Below, piece by piece: positions 15,404 through 23,747 of a stretch of 64,000 nt of DNA. The notes under the pieces were generated by a model. That model was not told the origin of the DNA. It ran no database searches and saw only the letters and a program-made list of their open reading frames with translations. Source of the DNA: Caecibacter massiliensis. GTDB taxonomy: Bacteria > Bacillota > Negativicutes > Veillonellales > Megasphaeraceae. The position numbers were made by a program, and so were the translations under genes. Within the stretch, counting starts at the first letter, position 1; every line of letters starts with the position of its first letter. The DNA lies in the NCBI GenBank assembly GCA_900095875.1, contig LT608311.1:1-64000 (forward strand), in the 5' to 3' direction.

Positions 15404-16516
15404 TTAGATGACGGAACATTTGCCGATGCAAAGCGGTGTTTCTCGTGTTCCCGAAAGTTCAGCCTCCGGCTGGATGACGGCGTTTTTGTCGCATACGACA
15501 TAATCCAGATTGGCATCGGCACCAACGACGGAGTGCTGCATGACAATACTATTGCGGATAACGGCATTCTTCCCTACCCGCACTTTGCGGAAGAGAATCG
15601 AATTTTCGACTTTGCCTTCGATGATGCAGCCGTTGGCCACAAGGGAATTGGTGACGTGCGATTCTTCCATGTATTTTGCCGGCGCTTCGTCCTTGATTTT
15701 CGTATAGATGTGGCGCTGGTTCTGGAGGAATATGTCCCGCCAGGTATGGACGTCGAGGAAATCCATATTGGTTTCAAAATAAGACTGGATGGAATCGACG
15801 CGTTTTACGTACCCCTTATAATTATAGCCAAAAATCCGCAGGCGGTCTACATTGCGCTTGAGGACGTCGGTGATAAAATCTTTATAGCCTTTGGCGTAAG
15901 CCCGGCGGACGCAGTGCTGATAGATTTCCGTGTCGATGAGGATCTGGCGCTGGTACAGGTTGTCCCCGGCCTGGATTTCCGCCTTGGAATTGATGCCCGT
16001 GATCCGGTCCTTGTCGTTGATTTCCAGGACGTAGCCTTCTTTTTCCTTGCCTTTCGGCACCTGCGTATAAATCATAGTCACGTCGGCATTATGACGGCGG
16101 TGGAAATGGAGCACTTCCTCGTAATCGATATTCTGCACCAGATCGCAGCTGGTCGCCAGGATGTACGGGCTGTGGCCGCGCTTGACGAAAAGCAGATTCT
16201 TGTAAAAAGAATGGATATCCCCTTCTACGGGATGGATGATGTCTTCCACGTCAGCCGGCAGATAGAACAGGCCGTCCCGTTTGCGGGCCAGTCCCCATTC
16301 CTTCCCCGAGCGGATGTGGTCCAATACGGAGCGGGACTGGGACGACAGGAGGATACCTACGTTGCCGATCCCGGCGTTTACCATATTGGAAAGAGTGAAA
16401 TCAATGAGGCGGAACTTGCCTCCCATAGGCACGGTCGCCAGCGGGCGGTGTTCATTGAGTTCAGGGAGTGTCTTGCTGTCCTGTAAATTGATAAGACCCA
16501 TCATTTCGCTGCCCAT
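15404..16516 (-). CDS. glgD: Glucose-1-phosphate adenylyltransferase, GlgD subunit
   Basis: A 370-residue paralog of GlgC that in Firmicutes forms a hetero-oligomer with GlgC and raises its activity. It keeps the nucleotidyltransferase-like N-terminal fold (PMGGKFRLIDFTLSNMVNAG) and the left-handed beta-helix C-terminal part with hexapeptide-like turns (VANGCIIEGKVENSILF). However, the Gly-rich GGGxGxRL pyrophosphorylase loop at the start is replaced by INLQDSKTLPEL, as expected for a non-catalytic regulatory subunit. The stop of glgC lies two bases upstream of its ATG, so the two are tightly coupled. GGAGATG precedes the start. Call is firm from context and sequence. Confidence 0.95.
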   Translation of the reverse strand: MGSEMMGLINLQDSKTLPELNEHRPLATVPMGGKFRLIDFTLSNMVNAGIGNVGILLSSQSRSVLDHIRSGKEWGLARKRDGLFYLPADVEDIIHPVEGDIHSFYKNLLFVKRGHSPYILATSCDLVQNIDYEEVLHFHRRHNADVTMIYTQVPKGKEKEGYVLEINDKDRITGINSKAEIQAGDNLYQRQILIDTEIYQHCVRRAYAKGYKDFITDVLKRNVDRLRIFGYNYKGYVKRVDSIQSYFETNMDFLDVHTWRDIFLQNQRHIYTKIKDEAPAKYMEESHVTNSLVANGCIIEGKVENSILFRKVRVGKNAVIRNSIVMQHSVVGADANLDYVVCDKNAVIQPEAELSGTRETPLCIGKCSVI

Positions 16517-16518
16517 AC

Positions 16519-17676
16519 TTATGCATCTCCTTTGCTGGTTGCTGCAGCGGTCACTTCGCCATGACGGCCCAGTACGGCGACGGACCCGTCTTTTTTGTGT
16601 ACGACCGCACCGCTGTGGATGATGCAGTCTTCGCCGATGATGGCCTTGTCTACGACAGCGCCGGCTTCGACGACGGTTCCCGGCATGATGACCGAATTGG
16701 TGACCCGGGCGCCTTCTTCGACGGTGACATTATAGAATATGACCGAATCCGATACCTGGCCCAGGATGGCCGCGCCTTCTGCGATGAGGGCACTCTTGGC
16801 GCTGCCTTTTGGCCCGATGAAATGAGGCGGCATGGACTGGTTGCCGGCATAGATGCGCCAGTCGGGATCGCTCAGGTCCAGAGGCGGTTCATCGGCCAGA
16901 AGGTCCATATTGGCCTGCCAGAGGCTGTCAATGGTACCGACGTCTTTCCAGTATCCTTCAAAGGGATAGGCATAGAGTGCTATCTGATCACGTAACATGG
17001 CCGGGATGACGTTCTTGCCAAAATCGTGTTCCGACGTTTCATCCTTAGCATCGGCCCGGAGATACCGTTCCAGCACCGGCCGGTCAAAAATATAGATGCC
17101 CATGGAGGCCAGGTTGCTTTCGGGCTGCTTCGGTTTTTCCTGGAATTTCGTGATACGCATGTTGTCATCGGCTACCATGATGCCAAAGCGGCTCGCTTCA
17201 TCCCAGGGCACGCGGATGGTGCCGATGGTGACTTTCGCCTGATGTTTCTTATGGAAATCCAGCATTTTGGAATAATCCATGGAATAAATGTGGTCGCCTG
17301 ACAGGATGAGCACGTAGTCATCCCCTATCATTTCGACGAAGTTCAGATTCTGATAAATGGCATCGGCCGTCCCGCGGTACCAGTTCGTGCCATTGCCATT
17401 GGTGTACGGCGGCAGTACGAAGGTTCCACCCGTGTCATTGTCGAGGTCCCAGGAGCTGCCGTTTCCGACGTACCAGTTAAGTTCCAACGGCTGGTACTGG
17501 GTCAGGATGCCGACCGTCCCGATGCCGGAATGGCGGCAGTTGCTCAGGGTAAAATCAATGATACGGTATTTACCGCCAAAGAGCAGCCCAGGCTTGGCTT
17601 GATCTTTCGTCAGGACACCGAGGCGGCTGCCTTTGCCGCCTGCCAGTATCATGGCCAGACAATTCGATTTTCTCAT
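16519..17676 (-). CDS. glgC: Glucose-1-phosphate adenylyltransferase, catalytic subunit
   Basis: Makes ADP-glucose from ATP and glucose-1-phosphate, the committed step of glycogen synthesis. The 385-residue protein has an intact nucleotide loop ([20 protein letters not shown]), then [17 protein letters not shown], a metal Asp in [13 protein letters not shown], the sugar-phosphate region FQEKPKQP, and a C-terminal beta-helix from about residue 290. GGAGGAAATCGT leads to the ATG. It is the first gene of the operon, behind a promoter at 17806-17834 and a leader of roughly 120 bases. Confidence 0.97.
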   Translation of the reverse strand: MRKSNCLAMILAGGKGSRLGVLTKDQAKPGLLFGGKYRIIDFTLSNCRHSGIGTVGILTQYQPLELNWYVGNGSSWDLDNDTGGTFVLPPYTNGNGTNWYRGTADAIYQNLNFVEMIGDDYVLILSGDHIYSMDYSKMLDFHKKHQAKVTIGTIRVPWDEASRFGIMVADDNMRITKFQEKPKQPESNLASMGIYIFDRPVLERYLRADAKDETSEHDFGKNVIPAMLRDQIALYAYPFEGYWKDVGTIDSLWQANMDLLADEPPLDLSDPDWRIYAGNQSMPPHFIGPKGSAKSALIAEGAAILGQVSDSVIFYNVTVEEGARVTNSVIMPGTVVEAGAVVDKAIIGEDCIIHSGAVVHKKDGSVAVLGRHGEVTAAATSKGDA

Positions 17677-17805
17677 ACGATTTCCTCCTCACGCAGGAAA
17701 CAGCTGCATCGATACCGGTCTGCTCCCATCGTACCGGGGCAGCCGTTCCTCTATTTGTCTTCCTATCTAAGCTTTGGCAGATTAACAAAATCCTTGTATG
17801 CAAAT

Positions 17806-17834
17806 ATTATACACTACTTAAAATATTTTTTTAA
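17806..17834 (-). promoter_or_regulatory. Promoter of the glgC operon
   Basis: Minus-strand TTAAAA (17829-17834) and TATAAT (17806-17811) are 17 bases apart. The leader to the glgC start is about 120 bases; I saw no known riboswitch in it. The rest of the 17677-17984 gap holds only this promoter and the terminator at 17894-17941. Confidence 0.65.
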
Positions 17835-17893
17835 GGGTTTGTTATCCCTATTTACGGAAATTTCACGAAAAACGTACTAAATATAGAATACCA

Positions 17894-17941
17894 CAAAAAA
17901 ACACACCTTCATCTGGTAGTTGACAAAGATGAAAGGTGTGT
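17894..17941 (-). terminator. Terminator of the mltG-trmR-trhP-DUF4911 operon
   Basis: ACACACCTTCATCT (17901-17914) pairs with AGATGAAAGGTGTGT (17928-17941) with a single bulge. On the minus strand seven T follow. Confidence 0.9.
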
Positions 17942-17984
17942 CCGCAATGGCAGTCCGTACCATACAGGCCGCCGGCTGTTTATT

Positions 17985-18227
17985 CTATTTTTCTGTTTCT
18001 TTCAGTGCTTCTTCCCTCGTCAGGAGCGTCACCATAAAGGGCAGGGCCAGAAGGATGCGCCGTGCTGCATCGGCCGTGTCCGCCGTAGTGCGCACGAAGC
18101 CGATGCCCTTTTTCCCATCGAGGGCCGTGACGACGCCGACGTATTCAAATCCTTCCATGATACGGGTGACGAAGGTCATATTGCCGGGATCGATCTTGAA
18201 ATACACCCAGTCGGCATCAAGCATCAT
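17985..18227 (-). CDS. DUF4911 domain protein
   Basis: An 80-residue protein of the DUF4911 family of small Firmicute proteins, with no known reaction. It reads WVYFKIDPGNMTFVTRIMEG near residue 7, then GVVTALDGKKGIGFVRTT, and a short C-terminal helix. The compact alpha/beta pattern of a regulator-like fold is inference. Its start overlaps the end of the U32 protein gene by 11 bases, and it is the last gene before a strong terminator. Coupling to the U32 gene suggests a helper role in the same tRNA-modification or peptidase-like process, but nothing in the sequence proves it. Confidence 0.75.
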   Translation of the reverse strand: MMLDADWVYFKIDPGNMTFVTRIMEGFEYVGVVTALDGKKGIGFVRTTADTADAARRILLALPFMVTLLTREEALKETEK

Positions 18228-19452
18228 GACGGATCACCTCGCGGCGCATCATACTGTACTCTTCCAGCGGCGTATCGCAGGGGATGCCTACGAGCTGCTG
18301 GGCATGGGGGGCCGCCGTGATGGTGTTGCCGTCACCATCGGTCATGGCCGGCAGGGTAAGGGTGACCAGCGGTCCTTTCGGCTGGAGAAATTCTACGGTC
18401 TGACCGGTCTTGAAATGATTCCGCTGTTCGACCCAGACGATGTGCTTTTCCCGGTCATAGGAACGGACGAGGCCGATGAATTCGTGAGTCTGGGTATTGC
18501 TGGAATGGCTGTATACCTGATCGGCTTCGGTCGGACGGGACACGGAGAAGCCCCGCGTATAGGGCCGGTGGGAAATCTTTTCCAGCTCCTGAAGCCATTC
18601 GGGGCGCACGTGGAAATGTTCCGGGTCACGTTCGTAAGCATCGATAGCCTGGCGGTATACCTTGACGACCGTAGCTACGTAATGGACGCTCTTCATACGG
18701 CCTTCGATTTTCAGACTGCACAGGCCGGCATCGTACAGATCCGGCAGGTACGGCAGGAGGCAGAGGTCTTTGGAGTTGAAGATATATGTCCCCCGTTCGT
18801 CCTCTACGACGGGGAAATACTGGCCCGGCCGCTTTTCTTCGACTACGTTATATTTAAACCGGCAGCACTGGACGCACTGGCCCCGGTTGGAGTCGCGGTT
18901 CTGGGTGAAGTAATTGCTCAACAGGCAGCGGCCGGAATAGGAAATACACATGGCACCGTGGACGAATCCTTCCAGTTCGACAGGGACGCGGCGGTGGATT
19001 TCCCTGACATCGGCCAGGCTCACTTCCCGGGCCATGACGACGCGGCTGGCACCGAGGTCATGCCAGAACTGGACACTGGCCCAGTTGGTCGTATTGGCCT
19101 GGGTCGAAATGTGGATGGGCAGTTCCGGCACGAGCTTGCGGGCCAGACTGAAAATCCCCGGATCGGCGATGAGCAGGGCGTCTACGCCTATATCCCGCAA
19201 AAAGCGCAGGTAATCCGGCAGAGCCGTGAGGTCTTCATTGTGAGGGAAAATATTGACCGTCACATGGATCCGTTTTCCCCGTTCATGGGCATAGGCCACG
19301 GCTTCTTTCAGCTCATCCCGGGAGAAATTGTCACTGAAGGCGCGGAGACCGAATAATTTTCCGCCGAGATATACTGCATCGGCACCATAGAGAAATGCCA
19401 TCTTCATTTTATCCATATTGCCGGCCGGAGCCAGCAATTCCATCTTTTGCAT
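18217..19452 (-). CDS. U32 family protein, probable tRNA ho5U hydroxylation protein (YrrO/TrhP type)
   Basis: Annotated in many genomes as a collagenase-like peptidase, but U32 proteins with this neighbourhood take part in prephenate-dependent hydroxylation of tRNA wobble uridine. The 411-residue chain starts MQKMELLAPAGNMDKMKMAF and has the Cys cluster CISYSGRCLLSNYF then GQCVQCCRFKY near residues 170-200, which binds iron-sulfur in studied members. The ATG at 19452 is preceded by AAAGGA; the upstream TTG is disfavoured. It follows trmR and mltG, the same order as yrrL-yrrM-(yrrN)-yrrO in Bacillus subtilis, where TrmR methylates the ho5U product. Only one U32 gene is present here; Bacillus has two. 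Confidence 0.8.
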   Translation of the reverse strand: MQKMELLAPAGNMDKMKMAFLYGADAVYLGGKLFGLRAFSDNFSRDELKEAVAYAHERGKRIHVTVNIFPHNEDLTALPDYLRFLRDIGVDALLIADPGIFSLARKLVPELPIHISTQANTTNWASVQFWHDLGASRVVMAREVSLADVREIHRRVPVELEGFVHGAMCISYSGRCLLSNYFTQNRDSNRGQCVQCCRFKYNVVEEKRPGQYFPVVEDERGTYIFNSKDLCLLPYLPDLYDAGLCSLKIEGRMKSVHYVATVVKVYRQAIDAYERDPEHFHVRPEWLQELEKISHRPYTRGFSVSRPTEADQVYSHSSNTQTHEFIGLVRSYDREKHIVWVEQRNHFKTGQTVEFLQPKGPLVTLTLPAMTDGDGNTITAAPHAQQLVGIPCDTPLEEYSMMRREVIRHDA

Positions 19453-19454
19453 AC

Positions 19455-20045
19455 TTATCCTTTCCAACGGGATACGGTCAGGCCATCCCCATTTTCAAAA
19501 AACACAGAATCAAAATACCGCCTATCGTCGATGAGCGACAGGAACTGGCGCAGCCGCGTCACGGCCGTCCGGTGCTTGTGCGGCAGCGTCCCCTTTATAT
19601 AAATCATATCGTGATAGCGCAGGTTATCTGCTACGATGAGCGCACCGGGCGAGAGGTGTGGCATCAGCAGCTGCAGATAGCGCACATACTGTCCCTTGGG
19701 GCCGTCGAGGAAGACAAAATCCCACGGCCCTTCCAGGCGGCTCAGCCACTGGGCCGCATCTCCCTGAAGAGCCGTGATGACCCTCGCGTAGGGAGAGCGT
19801 GAAAAATACTCCTTGGCCGTCCGGTACCGCTCTTTGTTGAGCTCGATCGTCGTCAGCATCCCTCCCTCTGCCAGAAAGGGAGCCATGATCAGGGCAGAAT
19901 AGCCGATACAGGTGCCGATTTCCAGCAGCCGGGCCGGTTTCGTCTGCTGGAGGATCCGGGTCAATAGTGGCAGTTCCGGATCCCGCAGGATAGGCAGCTG
20001 TTCCCGCGCAGCCTGACTGCGTATTTCTTCCAGAAGGTCCGTCAT
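19455..20045 (-). CDS. trmR: SAM-dependent O-methyltransferase, probable tRNA 5-hydroxyuridine methyltransferase
   Basis: A 196-residue class I methyltransferase. The SAM-binding motif I is LLEIGTCIGYSALIMA near residue 40, followed by TTIELNKERY and the metal/catalytic region DFVFLDGPKGQYVRYL and ALIVADNLRYH near 140, as in the cation-dependent O-methyltransferase group. In Bacillus the equivalent, YrrM/TrmR, turns 5-hydroxyuridine at the tRNA wobble base into 5-methoxyuridine. Its place between mltG and the U32 gene is the same, which supports the call. Its start overlaps the mltG stop by four bases. Without the synteny it would be just an O-methyltransferase. Confidence 0.8.
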   Translation of the reverse strand: MTDLLEEIRSQAAREQLPILRDPELPLLTRILQQTKPARLLEIGTCIGYSALIMAPFLAEGGMLTTIELNKERYRTAKEYFSRSPYARVITALQGDAAQWLSRLEGPWDFVFLDGPKGQYVRYLQLLMPHLSPGALIVADNLRYHDMIYIKGTLPHKHRTAVTRLRQFLSLIDDRRYFDSVFFENGDGLTVSRWKG

Positions 20046-21130
20046 GGCATATGTTCCTTTACATTCTTCATATGGTCCTCGTAGGTTGTGGCAAAATAGT
20101 TATGTCCGTCTTTATCAGCAACAAAATAGAGATAGGACGTATCGGGCGCTTCCAGGATGGCTTTCATGCAGTCCATCCCCGGATTGGCAATCGGTCCCGG
20201 CGGCAGTCCTTCATAGCGATATGTATTATAGGGCGAGTCGTATTCCGTTTCGCTGATACTGTACGCCGCCTTGTGGGTTCCCATGGCATAGGAAATGCTG
20301 GCATCAGACTGGAGTTTCATGTGCCGGGACAGGCGGTTCAGGAATACCGACGCGATGAGCGGCCGGTCTTTATCGTATTTTGCTTCCTTTTCTATGAGTG
20401 ATGCCAGGGTGACGAACTGGTAGATAGACATATTCCGCTCTGCAATCTGCTGGCGCATGTCGTCTGTCAGGTGACGGTCGAAATTTTTCAGCATCATGGT
20501 GACGACATCCTCTGCCGTCGCATCCTTCCCGATGAGGTACGTATCGGGAAAGAGGAAGCCTTCCGTCACAAGTGTCACCTTGCGGTTCCCTTTCATATAT
20601 GGATACAGCAGGCTCGTATCGTTGGCTGCACGGAGAAAATCCTCTTCTTTGACGATGCCCAGCTTATCCAGGGCCTGAGCCGTCTGACGCACCGTATAGC
20701 CTTCGGGTACGACCAGCCGGGCTGCTTCTGATTTGCCGCTTTTTAGTTTTGCCAGGATCTGCTGGAGACTCATGTCGGACCGGATGGTATATTCCCCCTG
20801 TTTGAGATCATCGGCCTGGCCGGTGACGCGTGCCACCAGGCGGAACCAGCCGGGATTGACGATGAGTCCGTCGTCGTAGAGCTGATCGGCAATATCGGTG
20901 GCAGTCATCTGTTCCCGCACATGGACGTATGCTTCCCTTTCGGGAAGGAAATAATTTGGCAGGTAATATGATGCAATGCCCGCTGCGCCGGCTATGAAAA
21001 GACACGCCGCGGCCGCTATGCCCCAGAAGCGCCTGCGGTGCCTTGCCGCCGACTGCCGTATTTCCCGGGCATCCTGCACGACTTCCTGTTCTACATATTC
21101 AATTGTCTCTTCTATTTTTTTCTTGTTCAT
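20042..21130 (-). CDS. mltG: Endolytic transglycosylase MltG
   Basis: Cuts nascent peptidoglycan strands and so sets glycan chain length. A basic cytoplasmic segment (1-32) precedes one transmembrane helix (about 33-53, WGIAAAACLFIAGAAGIASYY), then a LysM-like stretch and the YceG domain. The catalytic Glu is in ASLIEKEAKYDKDRPLIAS near residue 245. The YEGLPPGPIANPG signature follows near 310. The ATG at 21130 starts MNKKKIEETIEY. There is no Shine-Dalgarno site; instead a TATAAT box sits six bases upstream, so the mRNA may be leaderless. A longer GTG start at 21178 lies within that promoter and also lacks a ribosome site. First gene of the four-gene operon. Confidence 0.93.
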   Translation of the reverse strand: MNKKKIEETIEYVEQEVVQDAREIRQSAARHRRRFWGIAAAACLFIAGAAGIASYYLPNYFLPEREAYVHVREQMTATDIADQLYDDGLIVNPGWFRLVARVTGQADDLKQGEYTIRSDMSLQQILAKLKSGKSEAARLVVPEGYTVRQTAQALDKLGIVKEEDFLRAANDTSLLYPYMKGNRKVTLVTEGFLFPDTYLIGKDATAEDVVTMMLKNFDRHLTDDMRQQIAERNMSIYQFVTLASLIEKEAKYDKDRPLIASVFLNRLSRHMKLQSDASISYAMGTHKAAYSISETEYDSPYNTYRYEGLPPGPIANPGMDCMKAILEAPDTSYLYFVADKDGHNYFATTYEDHMKNVKEHMP

Positions 21131-21136
21131 CCGTCT

Positions 21137-21166
21137 ATTATACGGCAAGAACCGGTCCTGACGCAA
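21137..21166 (-). promoter_or_regulatory. Promoter of mltG placed for a leaderless transcript
   Basis: Minus-strand TTGCGT (21161-21166), 18 bases, TATAAT (21137-21142), then six bases to the ATG. The normal start point would fall on or next to the A of the ATG. The rest of the 21131-21479 gap holds the recombinase promoter and two direct copies of CGTGTATCCC (near 21303 and 21320). Confidence 0.55.
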
Positions 21167-21349
21167 TAGGCACGACACAGCAGGCTCTTATAGCGGTTGA
21201 CATCTTCTTTCCGAAGGCCAAGCCTAGTCCGCATCTGGATCCGTAATACCGCAAGGCGTATACAGAAAAGAACCCTGTCAGAGGAACCAGACTTTTTTCT
21301 TTCGTGTATCCCCGATAGACGTGTATCCCGGAGAGAATGATACAAATGT

Positions 21350-21378
21350 TTGGTATTTGTCTTTTTATATGATACAAT
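21350..21378 (+). promoter_or_regulatory. Promoter of the tyrosine recombinase gene
   Basis: TTGGTA (21350-21355) and TACAAT (21373-21378) with 17-base spacing, about 100 bases before the start codon. Confidence 0.6.
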
Positions 21379-21479
21379 ACATTATACAGGGTATCGTATA
21401 TGATATGATAAAGGAAATACATGCAGTATGACCGTACCGTCTCATGCGGTAAAATAGCACCTATTCCAGGAGGATTGTC

Positions 21480-22469
21480 ATGGCTTCTGAACCGGCAGAT
21501 CATTTTTATCTCGGCAACGCCGACGTATTGGCAAATAATGAAAAATTAACAGACAAGGCCCGGCAGAGTATCTATGTATCACGGGCCGACAACACTATTG
21601 ACGCATACCGGTCCGACTGGAAGGATTTCTGCGACTGGTGTGCCTATCATGACGAAACAGCCTTTCCGGCATCGCCGGAAACGATCGTCAACTATATCAA
21701 CGACCTGGCAGACAATGCCAAGGCCAATACGATTGCCCGGCGCATCTCTGCCCTGACGGAAAACTTTGCCGCTGCCGGCATCAAAGACAACCCCTGCCGC
21801 TTCCCTATCGTAAAAGACGCCGTCCGCGGCATCAAACGCATGAAAGGGACCCAGCAGCACGGTAAAGCCCCCATCCTCTTCGATGACATCCGGGAAATGC
21901 TCCACTACCTCGACGGGGACGAACTCCGCCAGGCCCGCGATAAAGCCGTCCTTCTCGTCGGCTTTTACGGTGCCATGCGCCGTTCGGAAATTGCCGGGCT
22001 GGATGTGGAAGACCTGAACTTCAACCGCCTGGGGCTGCTCATCACATTGCGCAAATCCAAGACCGACCAGTTCGATCAGGGGCAGACCGTCGCCATCCCT
22101 TATATTGAAGATAAGGACCTCTGTGCCGTCCGTGCACTCCAGCACTGGCTGGATCTCAGCGGAATTACTACAGGACCGGTCTTTCGCAGTTTCACCAAAG
22201 GCCACCATATCCGCAAGACCCGTATCTCCGACAAGACTATCGCCCTCATCGTCAAACGGTATGTCGGACTCATGGGAATGGATCCGGCTGAATTCGGCGC
22301 CCACAGCCTGCGCCACGGCTTTGCCACTTCGGCTGCAATGGAACACGTGGAAGAACGGGAAATCATGCGCCAGACGCGTCACCGGTCTACAGCGGTCGTC
22401 CGCAAGTACATCGACGAAGCAGACCGCCTCATCGATAATCCTATCTTAAAGATCGCCCGGAAAAAATGA
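21480..22469 (+). CDS. Tyrosine recombinase / phage-type integrase
   Basis: A 329-residue site-specific recombinase. Residues 35-115 form the SAM-like core-binding domain (AYRSDWKDFCDWCAYH). The catalytic domain has the first Arg in YGAMRRSEIAGLD near residue 172, a Lys in TLRKSKTDQ, the HxxR box in AHSLRHGFATS near 275, the second His in RQTRHRSTAVV, and the nucleophile Tyr in RKYIDEAD near 310. All catalytic positions appear present. AGGAGG precedes the ATG by six bases, and it has its own promoter. It stands alone between mltG and the SOS genes, with no excisionase or phage genes next to it, so its target is unknown. It is shorter than typical phage integrases with arm-binding domains. Confidence 0.9.
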   Translation: MASEPADHFYLGNADVLANNEKLTDKARQSIYVSRADNTIDAYRSDWKDFCDWCAYHDETAFPASPETIVNYINDLADNAKANTIARRISALTENFAAAGIKDNPCRFPIVKDAVRGIKRMKGTQQHGKAPILFDDIREMLHYLDGDELRQARDKAVLLVGFYGAMRRSEIAGLDVEDLNFNRLGLLITLRKSKTDQFDQGQTVAIPYIEDKDLCAVRALQHWLDLSGITTGPVFRSFTKGHHIRKTRISDKTIALIVKRYVGLMGMDPAEFGAHSLRHGFATSAAMEHVEEREIMRQTRHRSTAVVRKYIDEADRLIDNPILKIARKK

Positions 22470-22478
22470 CCCGTTCCT

Positions 22479-22820
22479 TTATTTCTGTACGTGCAGGACT
22501 TCTTTTACCGTATCGGCCCGCCCCGTTTCAACGGGCACCTGAAGGACCTGCCCCGGATAAATGTCATCGGAATGGCGGATATGATTGATATCCATGATTT
22601 CATCGACGACGTCGCGGACATCCGTCCCGGGCGCGGCAGCAGCGGACGCGATGCGCCATACCGTATCCCCGCTGTGTATCTTGACGGAGATATACGTTTC
22701 ATCCGTATGATATACCATCCCCATCTGGGTACATGCGGCGATGACGACAACCAGCGCTGCAATCAGCCGGATTATCCAGGTATAGTTTCTTTTTCTTTTC
22801 ATAGCCATCGTGCGTTTCAT
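22479..22820 (-). CDS. YneA-like LysM protein, probable SOS cell-division inhibitor
   Basis: A 113-residue protein with a basic start, one transmembrane helix (about 15-36) and an extracytoplasmic LysM domain (about 43-95: IHSGDTVWRIAS ... IYPGQVLQVP). In Bacillus the equivalent YneA, divergent from lexA, delays division during the SOS response. Here too the gene is divergent from lexA, and its promoter (TTGACA-17-TATAAT) carries a perfect GAAC-N4-GTTC LexA box between the two hexamers. The ATG at 22820 follows GGGGTGA. Function as a division inhibitor is inferred from domain layout and this arrangement, not from detailed identity. Confidence 0.82.
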   Translation of the reverse strand: MKRTMAMKRKRNYTWIIRLIAALVVVIAACTQMGMVYHTDETYISVKIHSGDTVWRIASAAAAPGTDVRDVVDEIMDINHIRHSDDIYPGQVLQVPVETGRADTVKEVLHVQK

Positions 22821-22844
22821 ACTCTGTCACCCCATAGCCGTTTA

Positions 22845-22977
22845 GAACGAATGTTTTGAGAACACATGTTTGTTTGATGGTTTTATTATATCGGCGAACG
22901 TCCGTTCTGTCAATAGGGTGAGAGAACAAATTTTCGATGAACAAACGTTTGAATTTTTTTCCATAGTACCGTATAAT
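22845..22977. promoter_or_regulatory. Divergent SOS promoters with four LexA boxes
   Basis: Four sites of the form GAAC-N4-GTTY: 22845-22856, 22860-22871, 22896-22907 and 22939-22950. The yneA-like promoter on the minus strand is TTGACA (22908-22913), 17 bases, TATAAT (22885-22890); the third box lies within the spacer. The lexA promoter on the plus strand is TTGAAT (22949-22954), 17 bases, TATAAT (22972-22977); the fourth box overlaps its -35. A weaker half-site is at 22924-22935. Confidence 0.85.
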
Positions 22978-23009
22978 AGAAGTGTATATTTACTTGGGAG
23001 TGATACCGA

Positions 23010-23627
23010 ATGATGAACAGTGAAAAAATGCTTACAACCCGGCAAAAACAAATCCTTGAATACATCCGTGACTGCGTGCATAAATATGGGTATCCCCCAT
23101 CGGTCCGGGAAATCTGCCAGTCCGTCGGCCTCAGCTCTACTTCGACGGTCCACGGCTATCTGCACCGCCTGGAAGAACTGGGATTTATCCGCCGCGACCC
23201 GGCAAAGAACCGGACGATAGAACTCCTGGATGAAGGATCCTGGCGGTCCAAAAAAATCGTTCCCCTGCCACTGATCGGCCAGGTCCGGGCCGGCCAGCCG
23301 GTATTTGCCGAAGAATACATCGAAGATGTCTATCCCTTTCCGGCTGATATTATCGGAAACGACGACTGCTTTATGCTGACCGTCCGCGGCGACAGCATGA
23401 TCCAGGCCGGTATCTTCGACGGGGATTATCTTATCGTCCGCCGTCAGGATACGGCAGAAAACGGGGATATCGTCGTCGCGATGATCGACGATGAAGCGAC
23501 GGTCAAGCGGTATTTCCTGGAAAAGGACCGGGTACGTCTGCAGCCGGAAAATCCCGATTATGAACCGATTTACACGCGCAATTGCAAAATCCTGGGAAAA
23601 GTCACCAACCTGTTCCGCCGCTATTGA
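23010..23627 (+). CDS. lexA: LexA repressor of the SOS response
   Basis: Represses DNA-damage genes until RecA filaments trigger its self-cleavage. The 205-residue protein has a winged-helix N-terminal domain (TTRQKQILEYIRD, then YPPSVREICQSVGLSSTSTV), the Ala94-Gly95 cleavage site in GQVRAGQPVFA, the catalytic Ser129 in VRGDSMIQAGI, and Lys166 in DEATVKRYFL. GGGAGTGAT precedes the ATG. The recognition helix fits the Firmicute-type GAAC-N4-GTTC boxes found upstream, one of which overlaps its own promoter, so it should be autoregulated. Confidence 0.98.
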   Translation: MMNSEKMLTTRQKQILEYIRDCVHKYGYPPSVREICQSVGLSSTSTVHGYLHRLEELGFIRRDPAKNRTIELLDEGSWRSKKIVPLPLIGQVRAGQPVFAEEYIEDVYPFPADIIGNDDCFMLTVRGDSMIQAGIFDGDYLIVRRQDTAENGDIVVAMIDDEATVKRYFLEKDRVRLQPENPDYEPIYTRNCKILGKVTNLFRRY

Positions 23628-23649
23628 TGCCTGTCATACGTACAGCCAG

Positions 23650-23699
23650 AAAAAGAGGATGCCCCATGAAAAAATGGTTTCATGAGACATCCTCTTTTT
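23650..23699. terminator. Bidirectional terminator between lexA and leuB
   Basis: AAAAAGAGGATG and CATCCTCTTTTT form the outer stem, with ATGAAA/TTTCAT pairing inside. T-runs lie on both strands, so it can end lexA (plus) and leuB (minus) transcripts. Confidence 0.9.
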
Positions 23700-23747
23700 G
23701 CTGTTATACCAAGGGATATATGAAAAACGCAGAAAGATGCGTTTCCA

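Noticed and set aside
17677-17805. Riboswitch in the glgC leader
   Set aside because: The leader is long enough, but no conserved riboswitch words or terminator were found.
21131-21178. Longer MltG starting at the GTG at 21178
   Set aside because: No ribosome site, and the added 16 residues are encoded by the likely promoter.
21131-21479. Attachment site or insertion target beside the tyrosine recombinase
   Set aside because: Only a short direct repeat (CGTGTATCCC) was seen, with no tRNA gene and no partner repeat on the far side.
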